In this document: in pieces, positions 35,115-43,775 of the stretch
Position numbering within the stretch: the stretch's first letter is position 1
Layout: each line of letters starts with the position of its first letter
Assembly (NCBI GenBank): GCA_021802125.1
Contig: JAKAAX010000001.1
Span: forward strand, 124,001 to 188,000
Source of the DNA: Thermoplasmata archaeon
GTDB taxonomy: Archaea > Thermoplasmatota > Thermoplasmata > Lutacidiplasmatales > UBA184
DNA: 64,000 nucleotides
Reading direction: 5' to 3'
Program-made: the position numbers and the translations under genes
The notes under the pieces: model-generated
Seen by the model: the letters and a program-made list of their open reading frames with translations, nothing else
Databases searched by the model: none
What the model was told of the DNA's origin: nothing

Positions 35115-35134
35115 AACACTGAACAGTATTTAAT
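35115..35134 (-). promoter_or_regulatory. sufB promoter with overlapping dyad (candidate operator)
   Basis: On the minus strand an ATTAAATA box (35127-35134) is followed by AATACTGTTCAGTGTT, an inverted repeat with seven-base arms and one mismatch around a two-base centre (35115-35130). The dyad touches the TATA box and extends towards the expected start near 35104, a position where a bound repressor would block transcription. SufR, coded 2.3 kb away, is the obvious candidate; this is inference. Confidence 0.5.
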
Positions 35135-35179
35135 TGGGAGGTAGCGAAGGCGCCGACAAAGCCCCCTTCCCGGACCGGA

Positions 35180-36499
35180 CTAACGCGAGAGGAGCGCGTG
35201 CACCTTGCGCAGCGCTTCCACGAGCCGGTCCGTGTCCGAGGTGGAGTTGTAAAGGTAGTAGCTCGCCCGCGTCATCGCCGGCACCCCGTAGCGCTTCATG
35301 ATCAGCTGGGCGCAGTGATGGCCCGCGCGCACCGCGACCCCTTCGGCGTCGAGCAAGGTCGCGACATCGTGGGGGTGGGCCCCCTTGAGCGAGAACGAGA
35401 GGACGGCCTCCCGGTCCTTGCCCGGCGGCGGGCCGTAGATGGTGATGTCGTCGCCGAAGGCGTCCGTGAGCTTCCGGTGCGCGTCGCGAAGGAGCTCGAA
35501 CTCCCACGAGCGAAGGTCGTCCCAGCCCACGCGCGAGAGATAGTCGAGCGCGCGGGAGAGCACCACCGCACCGGCGATGTTCGGGGTCCCGGCCTCGAAC
35601 CTCAGCGGGGGGTCTTTGTACGTGATGTCGTCCTTGCCGACGTCGCGGATCATCTCCCCGCCACCCATGTAGGGCGGGAGCCGGTTCAGGAGCTCCTTCC
35701 GGCCCCAGAGCACCCCGATGCCCGTCGGGCCGAGCACCTTGTGGCCGGAGAACGCCACGAAGTCCGCGCCCATCTCCTGCACGTCGAGCGGCAGGTGCGG
35801 GGCCGACTGGGCGGCGTCCACGAGGGCGAGCGCCCCGGCGTCGTGCGCGCGCTGGGCCAGCTCTCGGACGGGGTTCACCGTGCCCAGGACGTTCGAGACG
35901 TGGGTGAAGGTGAAGAGCTTCGTCCCGCGGACGACGAGCCGCTCCAGGTCGTCCTGACGCAGCCGCCCGTCGTCGGTGATCCCGACGAAGTCCAGTTTGA
36001 TCCCTGGGAGCTGCGTGAGCAGGTGCCAGGGGACGATGTTCGAGTGGTGCTCCATCTCGGTGGAGACCACCCGGTCCCCCTTCGAGAGCTGGCCCCGGGC
36101 CATTCCCCCCGCGACCAGGTTGATCGCCTCGGTGGTCCCGCGTACGAAGACGATCTCGTCGGGGTCCTTGGCGTGGATGAACTGGGCGACCCGGGCCCGG
36201 GCCGCCTCGTAGGCCTCCGTCGCTTCCTCGGAGAGCGCGTAGACCCCGCGGTGGACGTTCGCGTTCAGGCGGAGGTAGAAGTCCGCCTCCGCGTCGATCA
36301 CCTGTCGGGGCTTCTGGCTCGTCGCGGCGGAATCGAGGTAGATGAGCGGTTTGCCGTGGAAGGTCCGGGAGAGGATGGGGAAGTCCGTCCGACAGCCGTG
36401 CAGGCCCGGGGCAACCCCGTGGTCGGGTCCCGCGACGGTCCGGGCCCGTGCAGCCGAGCTGCGGCCCGTCGAGCGCACCGTCGTGGCCGCCCGCGCCAT
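35180..36499 (-). CDS. sufS: SufS-type cysteine desulfurase
   Basis: A 439-residue PLP-dependent group II cysteine desulfurase that yields persulfide sulfur for Fe-S cluster assembly. The PLP lysine is K254 (SGHKVLGPTG), the catalytic cysteine is C396 (RAGHHCAQ), and EMEHHSNIVPW is the PLP-stacking histidine region. The first 35-37 residues are a basic, low-complexity extension before the usual start (TDFPIL), so an internal start is possible. The ATG is ten bases after the sufC stop, so sufC-sufS form an operon. Sulfur could also feed the nearby rhodanese-E1-carrier protein; that is inference. Confidence 0.92.
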   Translation of the reverse strand: MARAATTVRSTGRSSAARARTVAGPDHGVAPGLHGCRTDFPILSRTFHGKPLIYLDSAATSQKPRQVIDAEADFYLRLNANVHRGVYALSEEATEAYEAARARVAQFIHAKDPDEIVFVRGTTEAINLVAGGMARGQLSKGDRVVSTEMEHHSNIVPWHLLTQLPGIKLDFVGITDDGRLRQDDLERLVVRGTKLFTFTHVSNVLGTVNPVRELAQRAHDAGALALVDAAQSAPHLPLDVQEMGADFVAFSGHKVLGPTGIGVLWGRKELLNRLPPYMGGGEMIRDVGKDDITYKDPPLRFEAGTPNIAGAVVLSRALDYLSRVGWDDLRSWEFELLRDAHRKLTDAFGDDITIYGPPPGKDREAVLSFSLKGAHPHDVATLLDAEGVAVRAGHHCAQLIMKRYGVPAMTRASYYLYNSTSDTDRLVEALRKVHALLSR

Positions 36500-36509
36500 C
36501 CCGAGCCCC

Positions 36510-37295
<786 letters not shown>

Positions 37296-37320
37296 GTCCG
37301 TCGCTCCGCAAGCCCGTTCG

Positions 37321-37329
37321 GATATATAA
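37321..37329 (-). promoter_or_regulatory. TATA box of sufC-sufS
   Basis: GATATATAA on the plus strand, read as TTATATATC on the minus strand, is centred 30 nt before the sufC ATG. It lies in the 133-bp divergent region shared with sufR. Confidence 0.6.
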
Positions 37330-37357
37330 GTGCCAATCAGTAGCTAAATCCAGCCAC

Positions 37358-37366
37358 CCCATATAC
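37358..37366 (+). promoter_or_regulatory. Candidate TATA box of sufR
   Basis: CCATATACT lies about 67 nt before the sufR ATG, implying a leader of about 40 nt. That leader contains GGAGG and GGGGAGA, possible ribosome-binding sites. A leadered transcript is unusual among the genes here. Confidence 0.35.
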
Positions 37367-37428
37367 TCTGGACCGCATCCGTCCAACCGACCGGGAGACG
37401 TTCGCTCGCAGGAGGCACGGGGAGAAGA

Positions 37429-38100
37429 ATGGGCGCGGCCGAGCTGCTCCTCGGAGAGGGGACGAAAGCGAAGATCCTGAACGAGCTCACCGAGGGGCCG
37501 CGCACCGCCCGGGAGCTCTCTCTCAAGCTTGGCATCCAGGAGAGCGCCGTACGGACGCACCTGGAACGGCTCGCCCGACGCGGGATCCTCCAGCCCAAGT
37601 TCCACAAGGAGGGCGTCGGCCGTCCCCGGAAGCGCTACGCCCTGACGAACGAGGGCCACGAACTGTTCCCCCGCAGGTACGAGCTCATGCTGGAGTCGAT
37701 CATCGACTCGATCCTGGAGCACGAGGGCGAAGGCTACCTGGCGGCGGTGTTCGCCCGCGCGGCCGACCGGTTCGCGGACCGGCTGTTCGACGAGTTCCCC
37801 GAGCTCCAGAAGCCGACGACGGACCCGGAGAAGCGGCTACGCCTGGTCGTCCGCGTCCTGGACGGACTGGGGCAGCGGGCCGAGGTCACGCGCGACGCGA
37901 CCGGGCCCCGGCTGATCCGAAAGAACTGCATCTTCCGCGGCAGCGCCCTCGCCCACTCGAGCCTCATCTGCGAGGTGTTCGACCAGCGGCTGCTGCAGCG
38001 CCTGCTCGGGAGCCAGTCCGTCGACCTCCTGAGCTCGTTGCCCAAGGGAGCCCCGTCCTGCAGTCACCTGATCCAGCTCACCTCGATCACGGCCGAATGA
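37429..38100 (+). CDS. sufR: SufR-like iron-sulfur transcriptional regulator
   Basis: A 223-residue protein. Residues 8-60 form a winged helix-turn-helix (TARELSLKLGIQESAVRTHLERLARRGIL) followed by the wing GVGRPRKRYALT, as in the SufR/DeoR-like group. Three cysteines in the C-terminal part, C167 (RKNCIFRG), C181 (LICEVFD) and C211 (APSCSHLI), match the spacing of the Fe-S ligands of SufR. Divergence from sufC supports the name. In known systems the cluster-loaded form represses suf. The gene has a leader containing GGAGG and GGGGAGA, unlike the leaderless genes around it. Confidence 0.82.
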   Translation: MGAAELLLGEGTKAKILNELTEGPRTARELSLKLGIQESAVRTHLERLARRGILQPKFHKEGVGRPRKRYALTNEGHELFPRRYELMLESIIDSILEHEGEGYLAAVFARAADRFADRLFDEFPELQKPTTDPEKRLRLVVRVLDGLGQRAEVTRDATGPRLIRKNCIFRGSALAHSSLICEVFDQRLLQRLLGSQSVDLLSSLPKGAPSCSHLIQLTSITAE

Positions 38101-38164
38101 TCCGAACGGCCGAGCACCCACGCAGGACCAGTCCCCCCATCGAGGCGAGCGCAGGTCGATCTCC

Positions 38165-39190
38165 TTGAACGAAGGAACCGCAGCCCTCCGCGTACCGAGC
38201 GAGCCACGGGCGGGAGCGCCCGGGAACGCCCCGGAGGAAGGGATCTTCGGACAGCCCCACGGGAACATCGCCTCCCGGATCGGCAACACCCCCCTGCTTC
38301 GCCTGCGTCGCGTGGCTTCCGAGCTTCCCCAGGGGGTCGAGCTCTGGGCGAAGGCCGAGTTCCTGAACCCCGGGGGGTCGGTCAAGGACCGCACTGCCCT
38401 CTCCATCGTGGACGCCGGGCTCCGGGAGGGACAGTTCGGCCGCGGCAAGGTCCTTCTCGATGCCTCCAGCGGGAACACCGGCATCGCCTACGCCTTCCTG
38501 GGTGCGATGTGGGGATTCCCGGTCGAGATCGTCCTTCCCCGCAACGCGAGCCACGAGCGGGTGCGAAGGATGCAGGCCTACGGGGCCAAGCTGACCCTCT
38601 CCGATCCCCTCGAGGGAACGGACGGGGCCCAGCGGCTGGCCCGGGGGCTCGCGAAGGAACACCCGGACCGGTACTGGTACCCCGACCAGTACAACCACCC
38701 GGCCAATCCCCTCGCCCACTACCGGACGACGGGGCCAGAGATCTGGAGGGACTCCTGCGGGCTCGTGACCCACTTCGTCGCCGGCATCGGCACGGGGGGG
38801 ACGGTCACGGGCGTCGGCCGTTACCTGAAGGAGCGGTCCTCCAGCGTCAAGATCATCGGGGTCGAGCCTCGGACCGCGCTCCACGGTATCGAGGGGCTGA
38901 AGCACATCGCCACCTCCATCCGTCCGGGCATCTACGACGAATCCGTCCTGGACGCTCGTCTCGAGGTCGAGACCGAGGCCGCCCAGGTCATGACCCGCCG
39001 GCTCGCCCGGGAGGAGGGGCTCTTCGTCGGGACCTCCTCGGGGGCTGCCGTCCATGCCGCGATCGAGTACGGCTTGACCCTGGAGAGGGGCGTGATCGTC
39101 ACGCTCCTGCCGGATGGCGGGGACCGCTACGCCGGAGAACGCTACTGGGAGGAGAGCAAGGAAGCACGGGAGGGAGGCGCTCGCTCATGA
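38165..39190 (+). CDS. cysM: CysM-like cysteine synthase (possible carrier-protein-dependent)
   Basis: A 341-residue fold-type II PLP enzyme. The PLP lysine is K74 in NPGGSVKDRTA, the substrate loop SSGNTG is at 101-106, and the phosphate loop GTGGTVTG is at 209-216. It should make cysteine from an activated serine such as O-phosphoserine or O-acetylserine. The next genes encode a Mec-like JAMM peptidase (overlapping by ATGA) and a CysO-like carrier. This points to the CysM branch that uses a protein thiocarboxylate as sulfur donor. The TTG start gives about 33 extra N-terminal residues before the family start. Free sulfide use cannot be excluded. Confidence 0.85.
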   Translation: MNEGTAALRVPSEPRAGAPGNAPEEGIFGQPHGNIASRIGNTPLLRLRRVASELPQGVELWAKAEFLNPGGSVKDRTALSIVDAGLREGQFGRGKVLLDASSGNTGIAYAFLGAMWGFPVEIVLPRNASHERVRRMQAYGAKLTLSDPLEGTDGAQRLARGLAKEHPDRYWYPDQYNHPANPLAHYRTTGPEIWRDSCGLVTHFVAGIGTGGTVTGVGRYLKERSSSVKIIGVEPRTALHGIEGLKHIATSIRPGIYDESVLDARLEVETEAAQVMTRRLAREEGLFVGTSSGAAVHAAIEYGLTLERGVIVTLLPDGGDRYAGERYWEESKEAREGGARS

Positions 39191-39690
39191 GCGGGATGGC
39201 CCCTGCACCCTCGGCGGAGGTCGCACCCCCGCAGAGCGGTTCCGCTTTCGACCTCGTCGAGCTCACCCAAGAGGAGGAGGCGAAGATCCGGAGCCACGGC
39301 GACTCCACCTATCCCGAGGAGGCCTGCGGCGTCTTGGTCGGCCCCGCACCCGAGCCGGGGTCCAGGGTCCGTAGGGTCACCCGGGTCCACCCCGTCCCGA
39401 ACCGCCGAGGGGAGGACCGGGGTCACAGGTTCCTCATCCCCGCCGAGGAGCTGCGGGCCCTCGAGCGGTCGATCGCGGGCACCGGTCTGGAGGTGGTCGG
39501 GTTCTACCACTCCCACCCGGACCATCCCCCTGTCCCGAGCGAGTTCGACCGCGACCACGCCTGGCCGTGGTATGCCTACCTCGTGCTTCGGGTGTACCAA
39601 GGCCGGTCGCTGGAGTTGAACGCGTTCGAGCTCGATCCGGAACAGCGGGCTTTTCAACCCCGCGGTTTCAGGGTGGTGCAGGTTACGTGA
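39187..39690 (+). CDS. mec: JAMM (MPN+) metallopeptidase, Mec-like
   Basis: A 167-residue zinc peptidase. The JAMM motif is complete: E44/E45 in YPEEACGVLVG, H108-S-H110 in YHSHPDHPP, and S118 with D121 in PSEFDRDHA. In mycobacteria, Mec releases cysteine from the CysO-cysteine adduct formed by CysM. The overlap with cysM and the carrier domain in the next gene strongly suggest the same role here. It could in addition cut after the internal Gly-Gly of the fused carrier. Residues 1-25 are a proline/alanine-rich extension. The ATG at 39187 forms an ATGA overlap with the cysM stop. Confidence 0.87.
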   Translation: MSGMAPAPSAEVAPPQSGSAFDLVELTQEEEAKIRSHGDSTYPEEACGVLVGPAPEPGSRVRRVTRVHPVPNRRGEDRGHRFLIPAEELRALERSIAGTGLEVVGFYHSHPDHPPVPSEFDRDHAWPWYAYLVLRVYQGRSLELNAFELDPEQRAFQPRGFRVVQVT

Positions 39691-39742
39691 GTAACCGGAT
39701 GCGTGGATATCCGCCCGAGAACGAGAGGGAGCGAGAAGGAAC

Positions 39743-41239
39743 ATGAGCGTCGAAGTGAGGGTGCCGACCGCCTTGAGAGGCTTCACCGGGGGAGCGGCGA
39801 CCCTGGTGAGCGACGGCGGAACGGTGGGAGACGTCCTGGGCGAGCTCGCGAGCAAGTACTCCGGGCTCAAGCGCCACCTCTTCACCGACGACGGCAAGGT
39901 CCGCAACTTCGTCTCCGTCTACCTCAACGACGAGGACGTTCGCTACCTCCAGCGCGAGGCCACGCCCGTGAAGTCGGGCGACGTGCTCTCCATCGTACCT
40001 TCCATCGCCGGCGGGAGCCCCGGAGCCGTCGCGTATCCCTCGCTCTCCCGATTGCGCGGGGGGCCGGGTAGCGGGGAGGCGGGCGGAGCCGCCCCATCGG
40101 CCCGATCCCTGTCGAAGGAGCAGATGAGGCGGTACAGCCGCCACCTGATCCTGCCCGAGGTGGGCATGGCCGGGCAGCGGAAGCTTCTCGACTCCAAGGT
40201 CCTCATCGTGGGCGCGGGGGGGCTCGGCAGCCCCGTCTCGCTCTACCTCGCGGCGGCCGGAGTGGGGACCCTGGGACTGGTGGACTTCGACGTGGTGGAC
40301 ACGTCGAACCTGCAGCGCCAGGTGCTCTACGGCACGAAGGACGTGGGCGTCCCCAAGCTGGAGGCCGCCGAGCGGCGGCTCAAGGACCTCAACCCGGACG
40401 TGAAGATCGTCACCCACGCCGCCCCCCTGACGAGCCAGAACGCGCTCGACCTCGTCTCGCGGTACGACGTCGTGGTCGACGGCACCGACAACTTCCCCAC
40501 CCGGTACCTGGTGAACGACGCCGCGGTCCTGCTGAGGAAACCCAACGTCTACGGCTCGATCTACCGGTTCGAGGGCCAGGTCTCGGTCTTCGACGCGCGC
40601 GTGGGCCCTTGCTACCGTTGCATCTACCAGGAACCCCCGCCCCCCGGGCTCGTGCCGTCGTGCGCCGAGGGCGGTGTGCTGGGCGTGCTTCCGGGGATCG
40701 TCGGCAGTCTTCAGGCCCTGGAGACGATCAAGGTCCTTCTTGGAAAGGGCGACAGCCTGGTGGGGCGCCTCGTGCTCTTCGACGCGCTCGCGATGCGCTT
40801 CCGTGAGCTGAAGGTCCGCAAGAACCCCGACTGCGTGCTCTGCGGCCCGAACGCCACCCAGAAGGGGCTCATCGACTACGAGCAGTTCTGCGGCATCACC
40901 GGGGAGACCGAGGCCCCGACGGGGCACGAGATCGAGCCGGAGGAGCTCAAGGCGAAGCTCGACCGGGGCGAACCGGTCACCCTCCTCGACGTGCGGGAGG
41001 CTGGAGAGTTCGAGATCGCGCGGCTGCGCGGTGCGAAGCTCATCCCCCGCGCGCAGCTCCCCGAGCGACTGGGAGAGCTCTCCACCGCGGACGACCTGGT
41101 CGTCTACTGCAAGATGGGAGGACGGAGCGCGCAGGCGACGAAGCTTCTGCTGGACATGGGGTTCCAGAAGGTCCGGAACCTCAAGGGCGGCATCGACGCC
41201 TGGTCGGAACGCATAGACCCCTCCCTGCCCCGGTACTGA
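39743..41239 (+). CDS. CysO-like sulfur carrier fused to MoeZ-like E1 adenylyltransferase and rhodanese
   Basis: A 498-residue fusion of three domains. Residues 1-91 are a ubiquitin-like sulfur carrier with CysO-type sequence (VRVPTALRGFTGG, YLNDEDVRY, SIVPSIAGG) ending in Gly90-Gly91. A Gly/Ala/Ser linker (92-123) leads to an E1-like domain (about 124-375) with the nucleotide loop GAGGLGS (157-163), the RQVLYG motif and zinc pairs C290/C293 and C364/C367. A rhodanese domain (about 395-498) has the active cysteine C456 in CKMGGRS. The enzyme should adenylate a carrier C-terminus and place rhodanese-borne sulfur on it. Here the acceptor Gly-Gly is internal, which is unusual. A GAAGGA ribosome-binding-like site precedes the ATG. 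Confidence 0.88.
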   Translation: MSVEVRVPTALRGFTGGAATLVSDGGTVGDVLGELASKYSGLKRHLFTDDGKVRNFVSVYLNDEDVRYLQREATPVKSGDVLSIVPSIAGGSPGAVAYPSLSRLRGGPGSGEAGGAAPSARSLSKEQMRRYSRHLILPEVGMAGQRKLLDSKVLIVGAGGLGSPVSLYLAAAGVGTLGLVDFDVVDTSNLQRQVLYGTKDVGVPKLEAAERRLKDLNPDVKIVTHAAPLTSQNALDLVSRYDVVVDGTDNFPTRYLVNDAAVLLRKPNVYGSIYRFEGQVSVFDARVGPCYRCIYQEPPPPGLVPSCAEGGVLGVLPGIVGSLQALETIKVLLGKGDSLVGRLVLFDALAMRFRELKVRKNPDCVLCGPNATQKGLIDYEQFCGITGETEAPTGHEIEPEELKAKLDRGEPVTLLDVREAGEFEIARLRGAKLIPRAQLPERLGELSTADDLVVYCKMGGRSAQATKLLLDMGFQKVRNLKGGIDAWSERIDPSLPRY

Positions 41240-41420
41240 GCGGGGCACCGCAACACGTCCCCCGATGGGCCTCGTCGGGGCCCGGAGACCCCCCCCGGCT
41301 CCCGCCTGGCCGTGCTCGAGGGTTGCCGTCAACGGCCCCCGCGTACGGCCCCAGGCGCCCGCTCGGCGGGGCTTTAGGGCCACTCCATGTGTGAAGCGCT
41401 CCGGCCGTTCGCGGTGTAAG

Positions 41421-41428
41421 CATTTAAG
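41421..41428 (+). promoter_or_regulatory. TATA box of the zinc-ribbon membrane protein operon
   Basis: CATTTAAG is centred about 29 nt before the ATG at 41454. The preceding 180 bases of the 214-bp gap hold nothing else recognisable. Confidence 0.55.
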
Positions 41429-41453
41429 CGGAGGAATACCGTAGCACGCCTAG

Positions 41454-43775
41454 ATGCGCTCGAGGCGGGCCCGGTCCCCGGTCGGTGCGCGCGCGCTCCG
41501 CTTTCTGCTCGCAGCAGTCGTGCTCGTCCTGCTGGTCGCCCCACCGGCCCTCGCGACCCCGTTGCTCTCCGCCTCCCACTCGGCCTTTGTCGGAGCTGCG
41601 CCTCACACCTACGGGGGAGCCCAGCTCCCCTGCATGACCGCCTCGAACGTTTCGAACGACCCGTCGGCGGCTCGGGGCAACTGGGCCTACTGCATCGCGG
41701 CGCTCAACACGGAGTCCAACCCCCCGACCGTCCAATACGTCGACTCGAGCAACGACTCCGCCGCGAACGCGATGGTCCTCTCTCTCGCCTCGACCCCGAA
41801 GCTCGAGCTCGAGTGGTGGTGCGGAGGACCGACCCCCACCCTGGCCAGCTCGGCCGTCCTGTCGCTCACCGTCCTAGGGCTCAACGTGATCCAGGACACC
41901 ATCTCGCTCAGCAGCACGCAAGCGAGCAACTACTCGGAGTGCGCGCCGGGAGTCCCGCTCTCGGACCGGACCTCGATCCAGCCGATGAAGGCCCTCGACT
42001 CTTTCGCCTGGCTCATGTCCGGGGTCTATCTGGGAACGGTGTCGTTCTACGACACCCACCAGAACCTCATCGGGAACTCCACCAGCTTCTACGTGAAGGT
42101 CCTCCCGGCCTACCCGCCGATCACCATCTTCACCCTCCCGCTGATGCTGGTGGTCCTCTACGAGATCTACCAGACCGTCCGAGACTTCCGGGACCTTCAG
42201 CGGGCTCGGCCGGCGCGACGCCCGAAGCCGGACTCCGCGGCGGCCGCGTCCGAACCCGCCACCGCCTCGGCGACGACTTCCCCGGCCGCCGGCGCAGCGG
42301 CGACCCCGTTCTGCTCCCGGTGCGGCAAGCCGACCACGTTCGTGGCGAAGTACTCCCGGCACTACTGCTACCCCTGCCAGCTGTACGCTCCGTCCCCGAC
42401 CACCCCCACCCCCACCCCCACCCCCACCTCCACCCCGACCCCGACTGTGACCGCGGGGAGCGCGGGTAGCCCCGGCACGTCTCCCACTACTCCCCCACTC
42501 AGCGCGACCGCAATCTCGGCCCCGTTCTCCTCTCCCGCTTCCTCAGTTCCTGCTGCACCGTCCTCGCCGTCCGCCCCGTCCTCTCCCCCAGCCGCGTCCG
42601 CCGTCGCGGGTCCCGCGGTATCTGCTCCTGCGGCAGCGATCGAACCGTCGCGGATGCCCGCTTCGACGCAGACCTCGGCTCCGACCGCGTTCACCCAGGC
42701 GCCGGCACTCTCCACCCCCGCCGCCCCCGCGAGCAAGGGCCCGACATGCGTGAAGTGCGGACGACCGACCGAGCTCGTGGCGAAGTACGACCGGTACTAC
42801 TGCTACGAATGCCAGCTCTACGCGCCCAAGGCGCCTGCCCCCACCGCCCCTCCCGAGCCTTCGCCCCAGGTCCCTTCGTGGAGCACGCCCCCGACGACCA
42901 CCCCTGTCGCGGAGCCCTCCCCCAGGTACAGCGTTCCCGAGCCTCTCCCTTCGACCTCCGCTCCTCCCGCCGCACCCGCGGCGTCCGTTCCTCCGCCGAC
43001 TCCGTATCCCTCCGCCTCCTCCGCACCGGCCCCCGCCTCCTGGCCGGCCTCACCCTCTCCGTCAGTTGCGCCCGCGGCCCCACCAGCTGCCCCGCCCGCG
43101 GCACCCCTGACCTCGCCCGGGTACGCTGCGTCGGCGGCGGCTCCGGGAGCTACCGTTCCCCCGGGAGCTTCACCGGCGGCTCCCGCTCCCGCTCCTGCTC
43201 CCGAGGCCAAGCCCTCGAAGTGGTGGAAGAGGCGGTCCTCCGAACCTATGGCGGCCTCTCCGCCGGTGGCTGCACCTGCGGCGGCGCAGCCCTCGTTCGG
43301 CCCGGGCCCGGCCGCCCCACCCACGGCCCCCCCACCCACCGCACCCAGCATGCCCGGCCCCGCCGCCCCGCCCTCGCCTCCCGCCGCGGCTCCACCGCCG
43401 TACCCATCGGCAAGCGCGCCGCCGGTGGGACAACCCTCACCCCCGGCCTGGTCACCGACCTCTCCGCCACCGGCGCAGTCTGCCCAGCCCCCCGCTATCC
43501 CTTCACAATCCCCTAGCTGGGGAAACCCACCCCTCCCTCCGCCACCTCCGCCCGCAGGCGGTGGCTGGGGTTACCTCTCCCCGCCCAACCCGTTCCCGCT
43601 CCGTCCCGCCCCTCCCGCGTCCGGTGACGTGCCGGCCCCCCCCACCGCTCCACTTGCCCCTCCCGCTCCACCTGCCCCACCCGCTCCGCCTTTCCCGTCC
43701 GCCAGCCCGCCGGAGCTGCCTCAAGACCCCAAGGCGAAGCGGCCGCGCGCGGGGGAAGGGGGTGAGCTCCAATGA
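41454..43775 (+). CDS. Membrane protein with two zinc ribbons in a long proline-rich region
   Basis: A 773-residue protein. A signal segment (about 15-35) is followed by an extracellular domain of about 185 residues and a membrane helix (about 222-241). The remaining 530 residues, presumably cytoplasmic, are proline/alanine/serine/threonine-rich and carry two near-identical zinc ribbons: C287/C290/C305/C308 and C432/C435/C450/C453, both ending in the phrase CQLYAP. The low-complexity part is very GC-rich and probably disordered. The ATG is 29 nt from an ATTTAAG box. Its stop overlaps the DUF835-like gene (ATGA), so they act together. Function unknown. Confidence 0.75.
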   Translation: MRSRRARSPVGARALRFLLAAVVLVLLVAPPALATPLLSASHSAFVGAAPHTYGGAQLPCMTASNVSNDPSAARGNWAYCIAALNTESNPPTVQYVDSSNDSAANAMVLSLASTPKLELEWWCGGPTPTLASSAVLSLTVLGLNVIQDTISLSSTQASNYSECAPGVPLSDRTSIQPMKALDSFAWLMSGVYLGTVSFYDTHQNLIGNSTSFYVKVLPAYPPITIFTLPLMLVVLYEIYQTVRDFRDLQRARPARRPKPDSAAAASEPATASATTSPAAGAAATPFCSRCGKPTTFVAKYSRHYCYPCQLYAPSPTTPTPTPTPTSTPTPTVTAGSAGSPGTSPTTPPLSATAISAPFSSPASSVPAAPSSPSAPSSPPAASAVAGPAVSAPAAAIEPSRMPASTQTSAPTAFTQAPALSTPAAPASKGPTCVKCGRPTELVAKYDRYYCYECQLYAPKAPAPTAPPEPSPQVPSWSTPPTTTPVAEPSPRYSVPEPLPSTSAPPAAPAASVPPPTPYPSASSAPAPASWPASPSPSVAPAAPPAAPPAAPLTSPGYAASAAAPGATVPPGASPAAPAPAPAPEAKPSKWWKRRSSEPMAASPPVAAPAAAQPSFGPGPAAPPTAPPPTAPSMPGPAAPPSPPAAAPPPYPSASAPPVGQPSPPAWSPTSPPPAQSAQPPAIPSQSPSWGNPPLPPPPPPAGGGWGYLSPPNPFPLRPAPPASGDVPAPPTAPLAPPAPPAPPAPPFPSASPPELPQDPKAKRPRAGEGGELQ

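Noticed and set aside
36500..36509. Possible frameshift joining sufC and sufS
   Set aside because: Both proteins are full length with intact termini; the 10-bp gap is normal operon spacing.
43080..43516. Alternative plus-strand frame through the proline-rich region suggesting a frameshift in the zinc-ribbon protein
   Set aside because: The main frame stays open to a stop that overlaps the next gene by ATGA and keeps the same Pro/Ala/Ser composition throughout.
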